A stretch of 64,000 nt of DNA, taken from Peptococcaceae bacterium (GTDB lineage: Bacteria; Bacillota; Desulfotomaculia; Desulfotomaculales; Desulfocucumaceae). Within the stretch, counting starts at the first letter, position 1. Every line of letters begins with the position of its first letter. Positions 28,577 to 36,742 of this stretch are shown piece after piece. The position numbers were made by a program, and so were the translations under genes. The DNA lies in the NCBI GenBank assembly GCA_023512435.1, contig JAILZP010000002.1, positions 62,001 to 126,000 on the forward strand. The letters run 5' to 3'. Under the pieces are notes generated by a model. It did no database searches. It was given only the letters and a program-made list of their open reading frames with translations, and was not told the origin of the DNA.

Positions 28577-28605
28577 TTGACAATATATATGTTTTACCGG
28601 ATAAT
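28577..28605 (+). promoter_or_regulatory. Possible antisense promoter facing the riboswitch
   Basis: TTGACA (28577-28582), 17-nt spacer, GATAAT (28600-28605) on the plus strand, reading across the terminator and aptamer in antisense. No plus-strand gene lies downstream. The match is close to consensus but the region is AT-rich. Confidence 0.35.
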
Positions 28606-28611
28606 CGGTGG

Positions 28612-28642
28612 AAAAAAAAGCCTTTCTCCGCGGAGAAAGGCT
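28612..28642 (-). terminator. Rho-independent terminator of the c-di-GMP riboswitch
   Basis: Perfect palindrome AGCCTTTCTCCG / CGGAGAAAGGCT (28619-28642), followed on the minus strand by seven T beyond the stem. It starts 12 nt past the aptamer, the usual place for an expression platform. Confidence 0.85.
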
Positions 28643-28654
28643 AATAAAGCTATT

Positions 28655-28738
28655 ATTTCGGCAACCTGGCGATCATAGCTTCCGGCCTTAGACCCATGGT
28701 TTTGCGTCCCCGCCTTTCGGCGGGTGTGCCTTTAGCGC
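28655..28738 (-). ncRNA. c-di-GMP-I (GEMM) riboswitch aptamer
   Basis: Read on the minus strand, the sequence has the GEMM-I layout in order. A 5' GGCACACC (consensus GGCAAACC) comes first, then P2 CCGCC-GAAA-GGCGG with the GAAA tetraloop (28710-28723), the GGGACGCAAA core and the tetraloop receptor side CCATGGGTCTAAGGCC. A 3' GCCAGGTTGCCG closes P1. An intrinsic terminator follows and then only the Spo0E-like gene. An AAGCTAT in the P3 region can pair with ATAGCTT just past the aptamer (28645-28652), a possible switching element. On or off behaviour cannot be decided by eye. Confidence 0.88.
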
Positions 28739-28832
28739 TTTTTTCTATGCAATTTTATCACTTTTTGCCTGCGAAATATGAAAAATTATGTCGATTAAAT
28801 AAAATTTTTTAGAATTTGTTAAAGAAAGGACC

Positions 28833-29474
28833 CTATCGTTTTAGAGCCAGGGCGCCCACCGGGCAGGCTTCGGCGCAGGCGCTGCATCCGCTGCAGCCGC
28901 TCTCCCCCAGGGGGGCTTCCAGGAAGGTGGTTACCATCCGGTCAAAGCCCCGTTTTGCAAAGCCCAGGGTTCCGGAGCCGGTTTTTTTGCAGGTCCACAC
29001 GCAGCGGCCGCAAAGCACGCACTTGTTGGGATCGTAGATTATACTTTCCGCCGTGTCGTCCACCGGCAGGTTCCGGTCCAGCTTTTCCAGCCGCCCGGGT
29101 TTAAGCCGCAAACCCCTTTCTTTGGCGATTTTTTGCAGGGCGCAGCTGCGGTTTTTGGGGCAGACCCCGCATTCGGTGCGGTGGTTGGACATGATCATCT
29201 CGAAGCCTGTTCTGACCAGACGATCCACCCTTTCGCTGCGGGTGCGGACCGCCATTCCTTCGGCGGCCCCCTCGGTGCAGGCGGTCACCGGGCCGGGGTA
29301 CCCCTCGATCTCCACGAAGCACAGCCTGCAGGAGGCGAAGGGGGAGTGGTTTTCCCGGATGGAGCAGAGATGCGGGATGTAAATGCCGTTGTCCAGGGCG
29401 GCCCACAATATTTTTTCGCCGGCGGCGGTTTCAATCGCCTTTCCGTCAATGGTTATCCTGACTTTTCCGCTCAT
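28833..29474 (-). CDS. 2Fe-2S / 4Fe-4S electron-transfer subunit (NuoG N-terminal type)
   Basis: 213 residues. An N-terminal [2Fe-2S] ferredoxin fold (HLCS, SCRLC, TACTEG ligands) is followed by a His-Cys cluster motif HRTECGVCPKNRSC and two C-terminal [4Fe-4S] sites (CVLCGRCVWTC; CSGCSACAEACP). This matches the small subunit of NADH-linked hydrogenase or formate dehydrogenase modules. It lacks the molybdopterin or H-cluster domain. It overlaps nuoF by 29 nt, so the three genes form one operon. The catalytic partner must be encoded elsewhere. Confidence 0.88.
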   Translation of the reverse strand: MSGKVRITIDGKAIETAAGEKILWAALDNGIYIPHLCSIRENHSPFASCRLCFVEIEGYPGPVTACTEGAAEGMAVRTRSERVDRLVRTGFEMIMSNHRTECGVCPKNRSCALQKIAKERGLRLKPGRLEKLDRNLPVDDTAESIIYDPNKCVLCGRCVWTCKKTGSGTLGFAKRGFDRMVTTFLEAPLGESGCSGCSACAEACPVGALALKR

Positions 29475-31383
29475 CGTTCTCCTTCTCTTTCCCGGCCGCC
29501 AGGTCAGGCGGCGAAACTTTTACCACTGCCCTGTACTGGGGAGGGCAGGCCACCAGGCAGCTGTTGCACTTGACGCACTTCTCCTGGTTGATCACCTTGA
29601 TCCGGTCCTCGTTGCTGTAGATGGCCTCCACCGGGCAGCTGCCCACGCAGGCGTCGCAGGATCGCTCGCACTTGTGGGGCAGGATGTAGTAGGCGATGAG
29701 GTCCTTGCACATCAGGGCCGGGCAGCGCTTCTCGAAAATGTGGGCCTCGTACTCGTCCCGGAAGTACTTCAGCGTGCTCAGGACCGGGTTGGGCGCCGTT
29801 TTGCCCAGGCTGCAGAGCGACCCGGCCCGGATGTCCCCGGCCAGTTCCAGGAGCAGGTCCATGTCCTCCGGCCGGCCTTCCCCCCTGGTGATGCGCTCCA
29901 GTATGCCCAGCATGTGCCTGGTGCCCAGCCGGCAGAAGGTGCACTTGCCGCAGGACTCCTTCTGGGTGAAGTCCAGGAAGAACCTGGCCATTTCCACCAT
30001 GCAGTCGTTTTCGTCCAGCACCACTATGCCGCCGGACCCCATCATGGCCCCGGCCCTGGTCAGGGAGTCGAAATCTATGGGGGTGTCCAGGGTCTCGCCG
30101 GGCAGGCAGCCCCCTGAGGGGCCGCCGATCTGAACGGCCTTGAAGTTGCTGTTTCCGGCGATGCCGCTGCCCACGTCGTAGATGATTTGCCTTAAGGTGG
30201 TGCCCATGGGCACTTCGGTCAGGCCCGTGTTGACCAGCTTGCCGGCCAGGGCAAAGATGGCCGTGCCGGGGCTGCCCGGGGTTCCGGTTTCCTTGAACCG
30301 ATCCGCCCCGTTCCTGAGTATATACGGCACGTAGGAAAGGGTCTTGACGTTGTTGATCACCGTGGGCTTGCCGAAGAGGCCGGCTTCGGAGGGGAAGGGG
30401 GGCCGGTGCCTCGGCAGTCCGGGTTTTCCCTCCATGGAGGCGATGAGGGCGGTTTCCTCCCCGCACACGAAGGCCCCGGAACCCTGGAAAACTTCTATCT
30501 CGAGGCCAAACCCGGTACCCAGCACCGATTTGCCCAGTATTCCGTATTTTCCGGCCTGATCCAGGGCTTTCCGGATCCTTTCCACCGCCAGGGGGTACTC
30601 GGCCCGGATGTAGAAGTAGCCCTTTCCGGCCCCCACGGCGTAAGCCGCGATGGCCAGGCCCTCCACCACCAGGTGGGGGTTGGACTCCAGGATGGTGCGG
30701 TCCATGAAGGCCCCGGGGTCTCCCTCGTCGGCGTTGCAGATGACGTACCTTGTTTTTTCGCCGGCTGCCCTGCACAGATCCCACTTGCTGCCGGTGGGGA
30801 ACCCGGCTCCCCCCCGGCCCCGCAGGCCCGAAGCCTTCACCAGTTTTGCGACCTCGCCCGGGTCCATTGCCAGGGCGGCGGCAAGGGCGCCGTAACCGCC
30901 CACGGCCAGGTAGTGTTCTATGTTTTCCGGGTCGATGAGGCCGCAGTGTTCCATGACCATTTTTTGTTCCACCAGGCCCCTGGGGAAGTCCTGGAAGGTG
31001 GGGATAAAGTCGTTGACCCCGTCCGCCGCCAGGGCGAACTCTACGCAGGGGTCCCCGTCCACCAGAAAATCCCGGACCAGGCGGGCGGCCAGCCCTTCGT
31101 TCAGGTAACCGTAGCATATGCCGGGGAAACCCGGCTTGAAGATAAAGGCCATGGGCTCGGCGTAGCAGTGTCCCATGCAACCCACCTCGATGACGGCGGC
31201 ATCCACCTTAAGGCGTTCAATCTCTTCCCGGAAGACCCCGGCTACTTCCAGGGCGCCCACCGCGCGCCCGCAGGTGGCCGCTCCCACCGCGATCAGTGTT
31301 TTTTGCCGCATCTGTTCCCAGCTTCTAAGGGCCTCCGCCCTTATTTCATCCAGCACCATGGCCGCTGTTTTGTTTGCGTTCAC
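29446..31383 (-). CDS. nuoF: NuoF-like NADH-binding flavoprotein (HndC/HydB type)
   Basis: 645 residues. The N-terminal thioredoxin-like [2Fe-2S] domain (1-110) precedes the FMN/NADH-binding core (GLRGRGGAGFPTGSKW; CNADEGDPGAFMDR), an SLBB domain and the SCGKCTFCRLGT [4Fe-4S] site. A C-terminal two-cluster ferredoxin domain (CDACVGSCPVEA; CVKCNSCLVACP) is absent from respiratory NuoF. That layout is typical of soluble, often electron-bifurcating, NAD-dependent hydrogenases and formate dehydrogenases. GTG at 31383 overlaps the nuoE stop (GTGA). The unrelated frame upstream of this is not part of the gene. Confidence 0.92.
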   Translation of the reverse strand: MNANKTAAMVLDEIRAEALRSWEQMRQKTLIAVGAATCGRAVGALEVAGVFREEIERLKVDAAVIEVGCMGHCYAEPMAFIFKPGFPGICYGYLNEGLAARLVRDFLVDGDPCVEFALAADGVNDFIPTFQDFPRGLVEQKMVMEHCGLIDPENIEHYLAVGGYGALAAALAMDPGEVAKLVKASGLRGRGGAGFPTGSKWDLCRAAGEKTRYVICNADEGDPGAFMDRTILESNPHLVVEGLAIAAYAVGAGKGYFYIRAEYPLAVERIRKALDQAGKYGILGKSVLGTGFGLEIEVFQGSGAFVCGEETALIASMEGKPGLPRHRPPFPSEAGLFGKPTVINNVKTLSYVPYILRNGADRFKETGTPGSPGTAIFALAGKLVNTGLTEVPMGTTLRQIIYDVGSGIAGNSNFKAVQIGGPSGGCLPGETLDTPIDFDSLTRAGAMMGSGGIVVLDENDCMVEMARFFLDFTQKESCGKCTFCRLGTRHMLGILERITRGEGRPEDMDLLLELAGDIRAGSLCSLGKTAPNPVLSTLKYFRDEYEAHIFEKRCPALMCKDLIAYYILPHKCERSCDACVGSCPVEAIYSNEDRIKVINQEKCVKCNSCLVACPPQYRAVVKVSPPDLAAGKEKENDERKSQDNH

Positions 31384-31895
31384 TCCGGCATGCCTTCTTT
31401 CTTTTGCTGATTGGCCAATTGGTGGGAGAAGTAGAGGCCGTCCACCTTGGTGGGGGTCATCTTGCCGTGTACCGTCTCGTTTACCAGGGCCACCGGGGCC
31501 ATGGTGCAGCATCCCACGCAGGCCACCCTCTCCAGGCTGAATTCCCGGTCCGGGGTGGTTTCACCGACCTTGACTTTTAAAACCCTTTCCCAGGACTCCA
31601 TGATTATGTTGCCGCCCTTCATGTGGCAGGCGGTGCCCATGCACACCTTCACCTGGTGCCTGCCGGGGGGGGTCAGGCGGAACTGGTTGTAAAAGGTGAC
31701 CACCCCGTAAACGTCCACCGCCGGCATGCCGAAGTGGCCGGCCGCTTCCCGCATGGCTTCGGCCGGCACGTACCCCAGGACGTCCTGGATCTGCTGCAGG
31801 GCCGGGATCAGGCCTCCCCTGGAACCGTCGTACCGGGCCAGGATTTCCCGGCTTTTTTCCACCGCTTCTTTCCTTTCCTCTTCAGTCAGTTGCAT
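31380..31895 (-). CDS. nuoE: NuoE-like [2Fe-2S] subunit
   Basis: 171 residues, full length. The thioredoxin-like [2Fe-2S] domain has CMGTACHMKGG and VACVGCCTMAP as ligands; the N-terminal helical bundle includes IQDVLGYVPAEAM. It passes electrons within the NADH-oxidising module together with NuoF. ATG at 31895 with AGGAGAAACGGG. First gene of the three-gene operon. Confidence 0.92.
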   Translation of the reverse strand: MQLTEEERKEAVEKSREILARYDGSRGGLIPALQQIQDVLGYVPAEAMREAAGHFGMPAVDVYGVVTFYNQFRLTPPGRHQVKVCMGTACHMKGGNIIMESWERVLKVKVGETTPDREFSLERVACVGCCTMAPVALVNETVHGKMTPTKVDGLYFSHQLANQQKKEGMPE

Positions 31896-31986
31896 CCCGT
31901 TTCTCCTTGCGAAATAGTATTAGCGAAAATCAATTAAAGTATATCATAAATAATTGCCCGCTGAATATTTAAGTACCTGACCGGTC

Positions 31987-32019
31987 AAAAAAGAGGGCCG
32001 GGCTGTTTATAGCCGGACC
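31987..32019 (-). terminator. Terminator after the thioredoxin reductase-like gene
   Basis: Minus-strand GGTCCGGCT / AGCCCGGCC arms (one mismatch) with a 6-nt loop, then CTC and six T. It separates the gene ending at 32132 from nuoE. Confidence 0.6.
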
Positions 32020-32131
32020 GGAAAAATTCTTCAGGCCATTTATATATTATATACCTCTTTTTCCGGCAGTCAAAGGGGTGAAAAAGGACGCCGGAACTGG
32101 AGGCCGGCTTCCGGCGGTTGATTCCTGCAGC

Positions 32132-33028
32132 CTACGGCTTACTGGGGCCGGAGAGTTCCAGGGAGTCCAGGTAAGCCACGGCGTTAAGGGCGGCCGTCTG
32201 CCCCTCTCCCACCGATTTGGCCACCTGGTGGGGCTTCCCGGTGCAGTCGCCGGCGGCGTAAACTCCGGGCATGCCGGTCTCCATCCTCCTGTTCACCTTG
32301 ATGTAACCTTCCTCCACCTCCAGCCCGGGGATGATTTCGCCCGGCGGGTATGTTTCCCTGTAGATGAAGATGCCGTCGGTTTCCAGGGTCCTGTTCCGGG
32401 TCTTCAGGGCGGTGACGGTATCGTCCCCGCTTATTTCCACCGGCCTGTCGTTCAGAATAACCTCCACGTTGTCCTTTATAAACTCCACCGCCGGCCCGGC
32501 CATTCCAAGGTAGTAAACCTTGCGGCAGAATTCCGCCAGAAAATTCGTCTCTTCCGCGCCTTCCCCGGTGTAGTCGATGACGGTGACGGTTTTGTTTTGA
32601 TACAGGGGACCGTCGCAGGTGGCGCAGTAGCTTACGCCCCGCCCGACCAGTTTCTCCTCGCCGGCCAGGAGGTTGTGCGCGGTCACCCCGGTGGCCAGGA
32701 TGACGCATTTGCCCCGGTAAAGGCTGCCGTCCCTGGACAGCAGCGTGAATGTGCCGTCAAGGGGGCCTATGTTCTGGATTTTTTGATGCACTACCGGTAT
32801 CTTGAACTCCTCGACGTGCCGGTTGAATTTTTCATAAAGCTCATTTCCGCTGATGCCGGGAAACCCCAGGTAGTTGTCCACCTTCGGCGAAAGATTTACT
32901 TTCGGGCGGCCGGTCCGGCCTCCGAAAACGATCACCTTTTTCCTGCGCACATGGGCGTTCACCGCCGCAGAGAGCCCGGCCGGCCCGCCGCCCACCACGC
33001 AGATGTCGTAAACTGTGCCGTCATCCAT
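32132..33028 (-). CDS. Thioredoxin reductase-like flavoprotein with altered NADPH site
   Basis: 298 residues. FAD motifs are intact (VVGGGPAGLSAAVNA; GVYAAGDCTGKPHQ) and the redox CATC is present near 134. The NADPH-binding GxGxxA is replaced by VTVIDYTGEGAEETN, and the Arg pair (HRR) that holds the 2'-phosphate is missing. Ferredoxin-dependent or NADPH-independent flavin thioredoxin reductases of clostridia show this type of change, so this may use ferredoxin. ATG at 33028 with AGAGGTGAT. No thioredoxin gene is adjacent. A DUF2889 gene lies upstream. Confidence 0.8.
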   Translation of the reverse strand: MDDGTVYDICVVGGGPAGLSAAVNAHVRRKKVIVFGGRTGRPKVNLSPKVDNYLGFPGISGNELYEKFNRHVEEFKIPVVHQKIQNIGPLDGTFTLLSRDGSLYRGKCVILATGVTAHNLLAGEEKLVGRGVSYCATCDGPLYQNKTVTVIDYTGEGAEETNFLAEFCRKVYYLGMAGPAVEFIKDNVEVILNDRPVEISGDDTVTALKTRNRTLETDGIFIYRETYPPGEIIPGLEVEEGYIKVNRRMETGMPGVYAAGDCTGKPHQVAKSVGEGQTAALNAVAYLDSLELSGPSKP

Positions 33029-33088
33029 TGCGATCACCTCTGATATTTTGTCCCCGCGAAAATCAACCTATCCCCGGGCGTGACAGAA

Positions 33089-33580
33089 CTACCTGGTAAA
33101 GGCGGTATAGTCCACTACCAGGTTAGGTGCGGCGCATTCCTTTATTTTTTCTTCCAGGGAATGGCAGTGGGCGTGGCAGGTGCCGCGCAGGGCGGCGTCA
33201 AAGCTGCGCAGCAAGTCAACCCGGCCGCCCCCGGTAAAGGCGTAAGTGCATTGCTTAATTGCCTTGACGGCTTCCAGGCAGAGGTCCTCAAGCTGGTAGC
33301 AGCCGCCGGGGCCGCCCACCAGGCTGCGCACACGGGCGCCGATCTTGCCTTCAACGGCCTGTCCGGCAAGGGCGGCCGCCCGGCCCCATATGTCCCGGCA
33401 GAACCTGTAAGGAGCTCTTATAATGCTGGATTCGGCCTTTACTATTTCCATCTTGCGCATGTCGGCAACCAGCATAACCTCTATCTCGTGAATGGTGTCG
33501 ATGATCCCGGCCCTTGTTTCCAGGATCCAGTCACCGGTTTTGTCGCAGTTCACGTATTTGGCCCGGTTAAATACCTTCAA
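33089..33580 (-). CDS. DUF2889 family protein
   Basis: 163 residues from a TTG at 33580 with GGAGGTCC 9 nt upstream (the frame is open to 33652). The core VFNRAKYVNC, GDWILETRAGIIDTIHEIEV and VKAESSIIRAPYRFC match the DUF2889 family as I remember it. Conserved Cys and His residues near the C-terminus (CTYAF; GTCHAHCHS) suggest metal binding. The function is unknown. It lies 60 nt before the thioredoxin reductase-like gene and is probably co-transcribed. Confidence 0.65.
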   Translation of the reverse strand: MKVFNRAKYVNCDKTGDWILETRAGIIDTIHEIEVMLVADMRKMEIVKAESSIIRAPYRFCRDIWGRAAALAGQAVEGKIGARVRSLVGGPGGCYQLEDLCLEAVKAIKQCTYAFTGGGRVDLLRSFDAALRGTCHAHCHSLEEKIKECAAPNLVVDYTAFTR

Positions 33581-33803
33581 TCCCGCGGACCTCCTTCCCG
33601 AACCGGGTGGCTTGGAAAATTGAAATCTTTTTTCATCATTTTTCCCCCGCAAATTTTTATCTACAACGATATTTTTTGTCCCCGGTCCAAAGTCCTTCCT
33701 GGTCAGGATCTTCCGTACTGGCAGGTTTTGTCAATAAAAAAAAATTAAAAATTTTATTTTATGCCAGAAGGATTATAACATTGGCAATAGAATAATATAT
33801 AAA

Positions 33804-33816
33804 ACCTGAATCAGGT
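33804..33816 (+). promoter_or_regulatory. Candidate operator upstream of the ketoacyl synthase-like gene
   Basis: ACCTGA A TCAGGT, a 13-nt palindrome between an AT-rich TATATAAAA stretch and the ribosome binding site of the gene at 33834. The position suits a repressor; no regulator can be named. Confidence 0.35.
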
Positions 33817-33833
33817 CGCATGTTGGGGGTGTT

Positions 33834-34865
33834 ATGTTGGCAAACAACGTGTCCGTAGGTGTGGAAAGTATAGGGGTGTATGTCCCCGATACTTTTATTG
33901 ACAGCGGGGAAATAGCGGAACTCTCGGGCATTCCGGAACAGGTGATCAGGGAGAAGTTCGGAATTCTCAGGAAACCGAAAGCAGGAAAGGATCAGCATGT
34001 TTCGGATATGGCGGTGGCCGCGGCCGAAGTGGCCATGAAAAACATCGATCCTTCCGAAATCGACGCCCTGGTTTACTTCGGAAGTGAATACAAGGACTAC
34101 AATGTCTGGCCGGTGGGCGCCCATATCCAGCAGAGGTTGAAGATCAAAAGGGCCTTTTCCTTTGAGGTTATGGCACTGTGCGCCAGCGGGGCGCTGGTGC
34201 TTAAACTTGCCAGGGAAATGGTCCTGGGCGACCCTGAGCTTAACACCGTGCTGGTGGTGATGGGCAGCAAGGAATCGGAGTTGTTGAACTACAAGGACCA
34301 CAGGATGCGGTTTCTGTTCAATTTCAGCGACGGCGGGGCCGCCGCCGTGATCAGAAAAGGATGCTTGAAGAACCGTATTCTGTCATCTGCCATGATTACG
34401 GACGGGGACTTCAGCCTGGATGTGTTTTTGAGTGAAGGCGGATCCAAAATCCGCGGCAGGAGCGGTGAAATTGGTCCGCAGGACAGGTTTTTCGAAGTGC
34501 CGGATCCGGAAAACATGAAAAAAAGGCTGGATAAGGTGTCGCTGGCCAATTTCCGCCGGGTGATAAGCCTGGCGGCTGTGCGCAGCGGGTTTGAAGAAAA
34601 AGACATCAGGTTTATCGGCATCACCCACATGAAGCGGTCGTTTTACGAGGCCATCCTGAAAGAATTCAACCTGTCCATGGAGAATACCTTTTACCTTGAA
34701 AACTACGGGCACGTGCAGGCGGGGGACCAGTTGATTATCCTGGATGAGGCCACCCGCAGCGGAAAGATTGGAAAAGGCGAACTGGTGGTGGTGGCGGGGG
34801 CCGGAACGGGTTATACCTGGGGGGCCACGGCGCTTCTTTGGGGGGAACCGCCCGGGGATGCGTGA
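33834..34865 (+). CDS. Beta-ketoacyl-ACP synthase III-like enzyme
   Basis: Thiolase-fold protein, 343 residues. The nucleophile Cys is in ALCASGALVLKLA (near 115) and the catalytic His in ITHMKRSFYEAIL (near 264). The third residue, Asn in FabH (NxGN), is His here (ENYGHVQAGD). It therefore belongs to a FabH-like side branch and may condense an acyl-CoA with another substrate, or transfer acyl groups. It is the first gene of the Liv transporter and acyl-CoA ligase operon, so it may act on the imported acid. GGGGGTG precedes the ATG. Confidence 0.8.
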   Translation: MLANNVSVGVESIGVYVPDTFIDSGEIAELSGIPEQVIREKFGILRKPKAGKDQHVSDMAVAAAEVAMKNIDPSEIDALVYFGSEYKDYNVWPVGAHIQQRLKIKRAFSFEVMALCASGALVLKLAREMVLGDPELNTVLVVMGSKESELLNYKDHRMRFLFNFSDGGAAAVIRKGCLKNRILSSAMITDGDFSLDVFLSEGGSKIRGRSGEIGPQDRFFEVPDPENMKKRLDKVSLANFRRVISLAAVRSGFEEKDIRFIGITHMKRSFYEAILKEFNLSMENTFYLENYGHVQAGDQLIILDEATRSGKIGKGELVVVAGAGTGYTWGATALLWGEPPGDA

Positions 34866-34907
34866 AAAATCGGAAGAAGGCCTTGAGGGAAGGGAGGCGG
34901 TGCAGCC

Positions 34908-35780
34908 GTGGAAGTGTTTTTTCAGGCCTTGGTTAACGGGATGCTGAGGTCGGGACTTTACGCCCTGACTTCCATCGGCCTGGCTCTGTCGGTGGGCGTG
35001 CTGAAAATAGTAAACTTTGCCCACGGCGAGTTTCTCATGCTGGGGGCTTATCTGGGTGTATTCCTGTTTGTATTTTTTGGCGTCGACCCTTTGTTGAGCC
35101 TGCCTTTGGCCGCGCTGGCCCTTTTTGCCCTGGGGGCCGCGGTTTACCGCTGCACCATCAGGCATGTGCTGGGTGCCCCGGAGATAAACCAGATGCTGCT
35201 CACCTTCGGCATATCGGTTTTTATTCAGAACATGGCCCTTATCCTTTGGACCGGCGATCCCCGGGCCATCAACTGCGTCTACCGTTCTGTCACCCTCCAC
35301 CTGGGCGGCGTAAATGCCGGAATGGGCAGGTTTATTACTTTCACCATAGCCTTTCTGATGATCGTGGTCCTTTACCTGGTGCTGACCAGGACCAGGACCG
35401 GCAAGGCCATGCGGGCGGTCAGCCAGAGCAGGGACGGGGCCGGCCTGGTGGGGATAAGGGTCCAGAAGGTCTACCTGTACACCTTCGGCCTGTCGGCGGC
35501 CCTGGCCGGGATGGCCGGGGTGATGCTGAGCATGGTGCTTTACGCCCAGCCCGCCGTGGGTCTTGAATTCACCCTGAAGGCCTTCTGCATCGTGGTTATG
35601 GCCGGCCTGGGCAATATCGGCGGAGTAATCTGGGCCAGCCTGCTCCTGGGTGTGGCCGAGTCCCTGGTGGGCACATATTTGCCCCACGGTTCGGGTTGGT
35701 CTGAAGGGGTATTTTTTATTCTTATCCTGGCGGTTCTGGTTTTCCGCTCTCGGGGGGTGGGTCAATGGTTCGCCCAGTGA
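34908..35780 (+). CDS. livH: Branched-chain-type ABC transporter permease LivH
   Basis: 290 residues with about eight hydrophobic segments. The family marker ALTSIGLALSVGVLKIVNFAHGEF is visible near the N-terminus, with the EAA-like loop later (GVRVQ-type region IRVQKVYLYTFGLSAALAG). One of two permeases of a Liv/Urt-type importer. Start is GTG at 34908 after GGGAGGCGG. It overlaps livM by 16 nt. Confidence 0.9.
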   Translation: MEVFFQALVNGMLRSGLYALTSIGLALSVGVLKIVNFAHGEFLMLGAYLGVFLFVFFGVDPLLSLPLAALALFALGAAVYRCTIRHVLGAPEINQMLLTFGISVFIQNMALILWTGDPRAINCVYRSVTLHLGGVNAGMGRFITFTIAFLMIVVLYLVLTRTRTGKAMRAVSQSRDGAGLVGIRVQKVYLYTFGLSAALAGMAGVMLSMVLYAQPAVGLEFTLKAFCIVVMAGLGNIGGVIWASLLLGVAESLVGTYLPHGSGWSEGVFFILILAVLVFRSRGVGQWFAQ

Positions 35781-36742
35781 GGTCCGTCCTTGTTTTCGGG
35801 TCGCTGGCCGCCGGGTTCCTGGCGCTGGCACCCCTGGCGGTGGACCCGTACCTTTTGCATATTTTAATCCTGGTCCTGATGTCGGCCGTGATGGCCCTGA
35901 GCTGGGACCTGCTGGTCCGTACCGGCCAGCTTTCCCTGGCCCACGCGGGTTTTTTCGGGCTGGGGGCCTATGCTTCGGCCCTTTCCTGCAACCTGCTGGG
36001 AGCCAGCTGGTGGATGAGTTTTATCGCGGCCGGGATGGCCGGGGGGGCGGCCGCCCTGGCACTGGGGATAATCACCCTGAGGCTTCACGGCATGTACTTC
36101 GCCATCGCCACCCTGGCCTTCGCCGAAGTCCTCCGCACCGTCACCCTCCAGGCAAAGTTCACCGGCGGGGCGGTGGGGGTCACCCTGCCGGCTATCTTCG
36201 GGGGCAACCGGGTGGAGGCTTACTACCTGGTGGCGGTTATCTTCGTCCTGTGCCTGGCGGTTTCCCTGGGGTTGCAAAAATCCAGGTGGGGCCTGGCCTT
36301 TCAGGCTATCCGGGCCAGGCAGGCGGTGGCCGAGGTGATCGGAATAGACACGGTTAAAACAAAACTGGCGGCCTTTGTGATCAGTTCTGTTTTTCCAAGC
36401 CTGATGGGCGCCTTTTACATTCACTACGTTACCTACATCATCCCCTACGAGGCTTTTAGCCTCAACACGTCGGTTTCCGCCCTGGTGATGTCCGTCTTCG
36501 GGGGGATATACACCACCGCCGGCCCGGTTATAGGGGCGGTGGTCCTGAAAATCCTGGAGGAATATCTCAAGTCAGCCATAGTCTACGGCTATACGGTGAT
36601 TTACGGGCTGATCCTGGCCCTGGTGATACTTTTCATGCCGAACGGCCTTCTGGGGGTGATAAGGCGTGCTGCTGGAAGCGGAAGGGCTGACCAAATCCTT
36701 CGGTGGTTTGGTGGCCGTAAGAGGGCAGGGGTTTCGGATTGA
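35765..36742 (+). CDS. livM: Branched-chain-type ABC transporter permease LivM
   Basis: 325 residues with about nine hydrophobic segments. Family motifs include LSLAHAGFFGLGAYASAL and GLAFQAIRARQAVAEVIGID. It is the second permease of the importer. It overlaps livH at its start and livG by 77 nt at its end, typical of a compact translationally coupled operon. Confidence 0.9.
   Translation: MVRPVRSVLVFGSLAAGFLALAPLAVDPYLLHILILVLMSAVMALSWDLLVRTGQLSLAHAGFFGLGAYASALSCNLLGASWWMSFIAAGMAGGAAALALGIITLRLHGMYFAIATLAFAEVLRTVTLQAKFTGGAVGVTLPAIFGGNRVEAYYLVAVIFVLCLAVSLGLQKSRWGLAFQAIRARQAVAEVIGIDTVKTKLAAFVISSVFPSLMGAFYIHYVTYIIPYEAFSLNTSVSALVMSVFGGIYTTAGPVIGAVVLKILEEYLKSAIVYGYTVIYGLILALVILFMPNGLLGVIRRAAGSGRADQILRWFGGRKRAGVSD

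Noticed and set aside
31978-31987. TGACCGGTCA palindrome as a nuoE operator
   Set aside because: It is short and overlaps the tail of the upstream terminator; no promoter element is clear around it.
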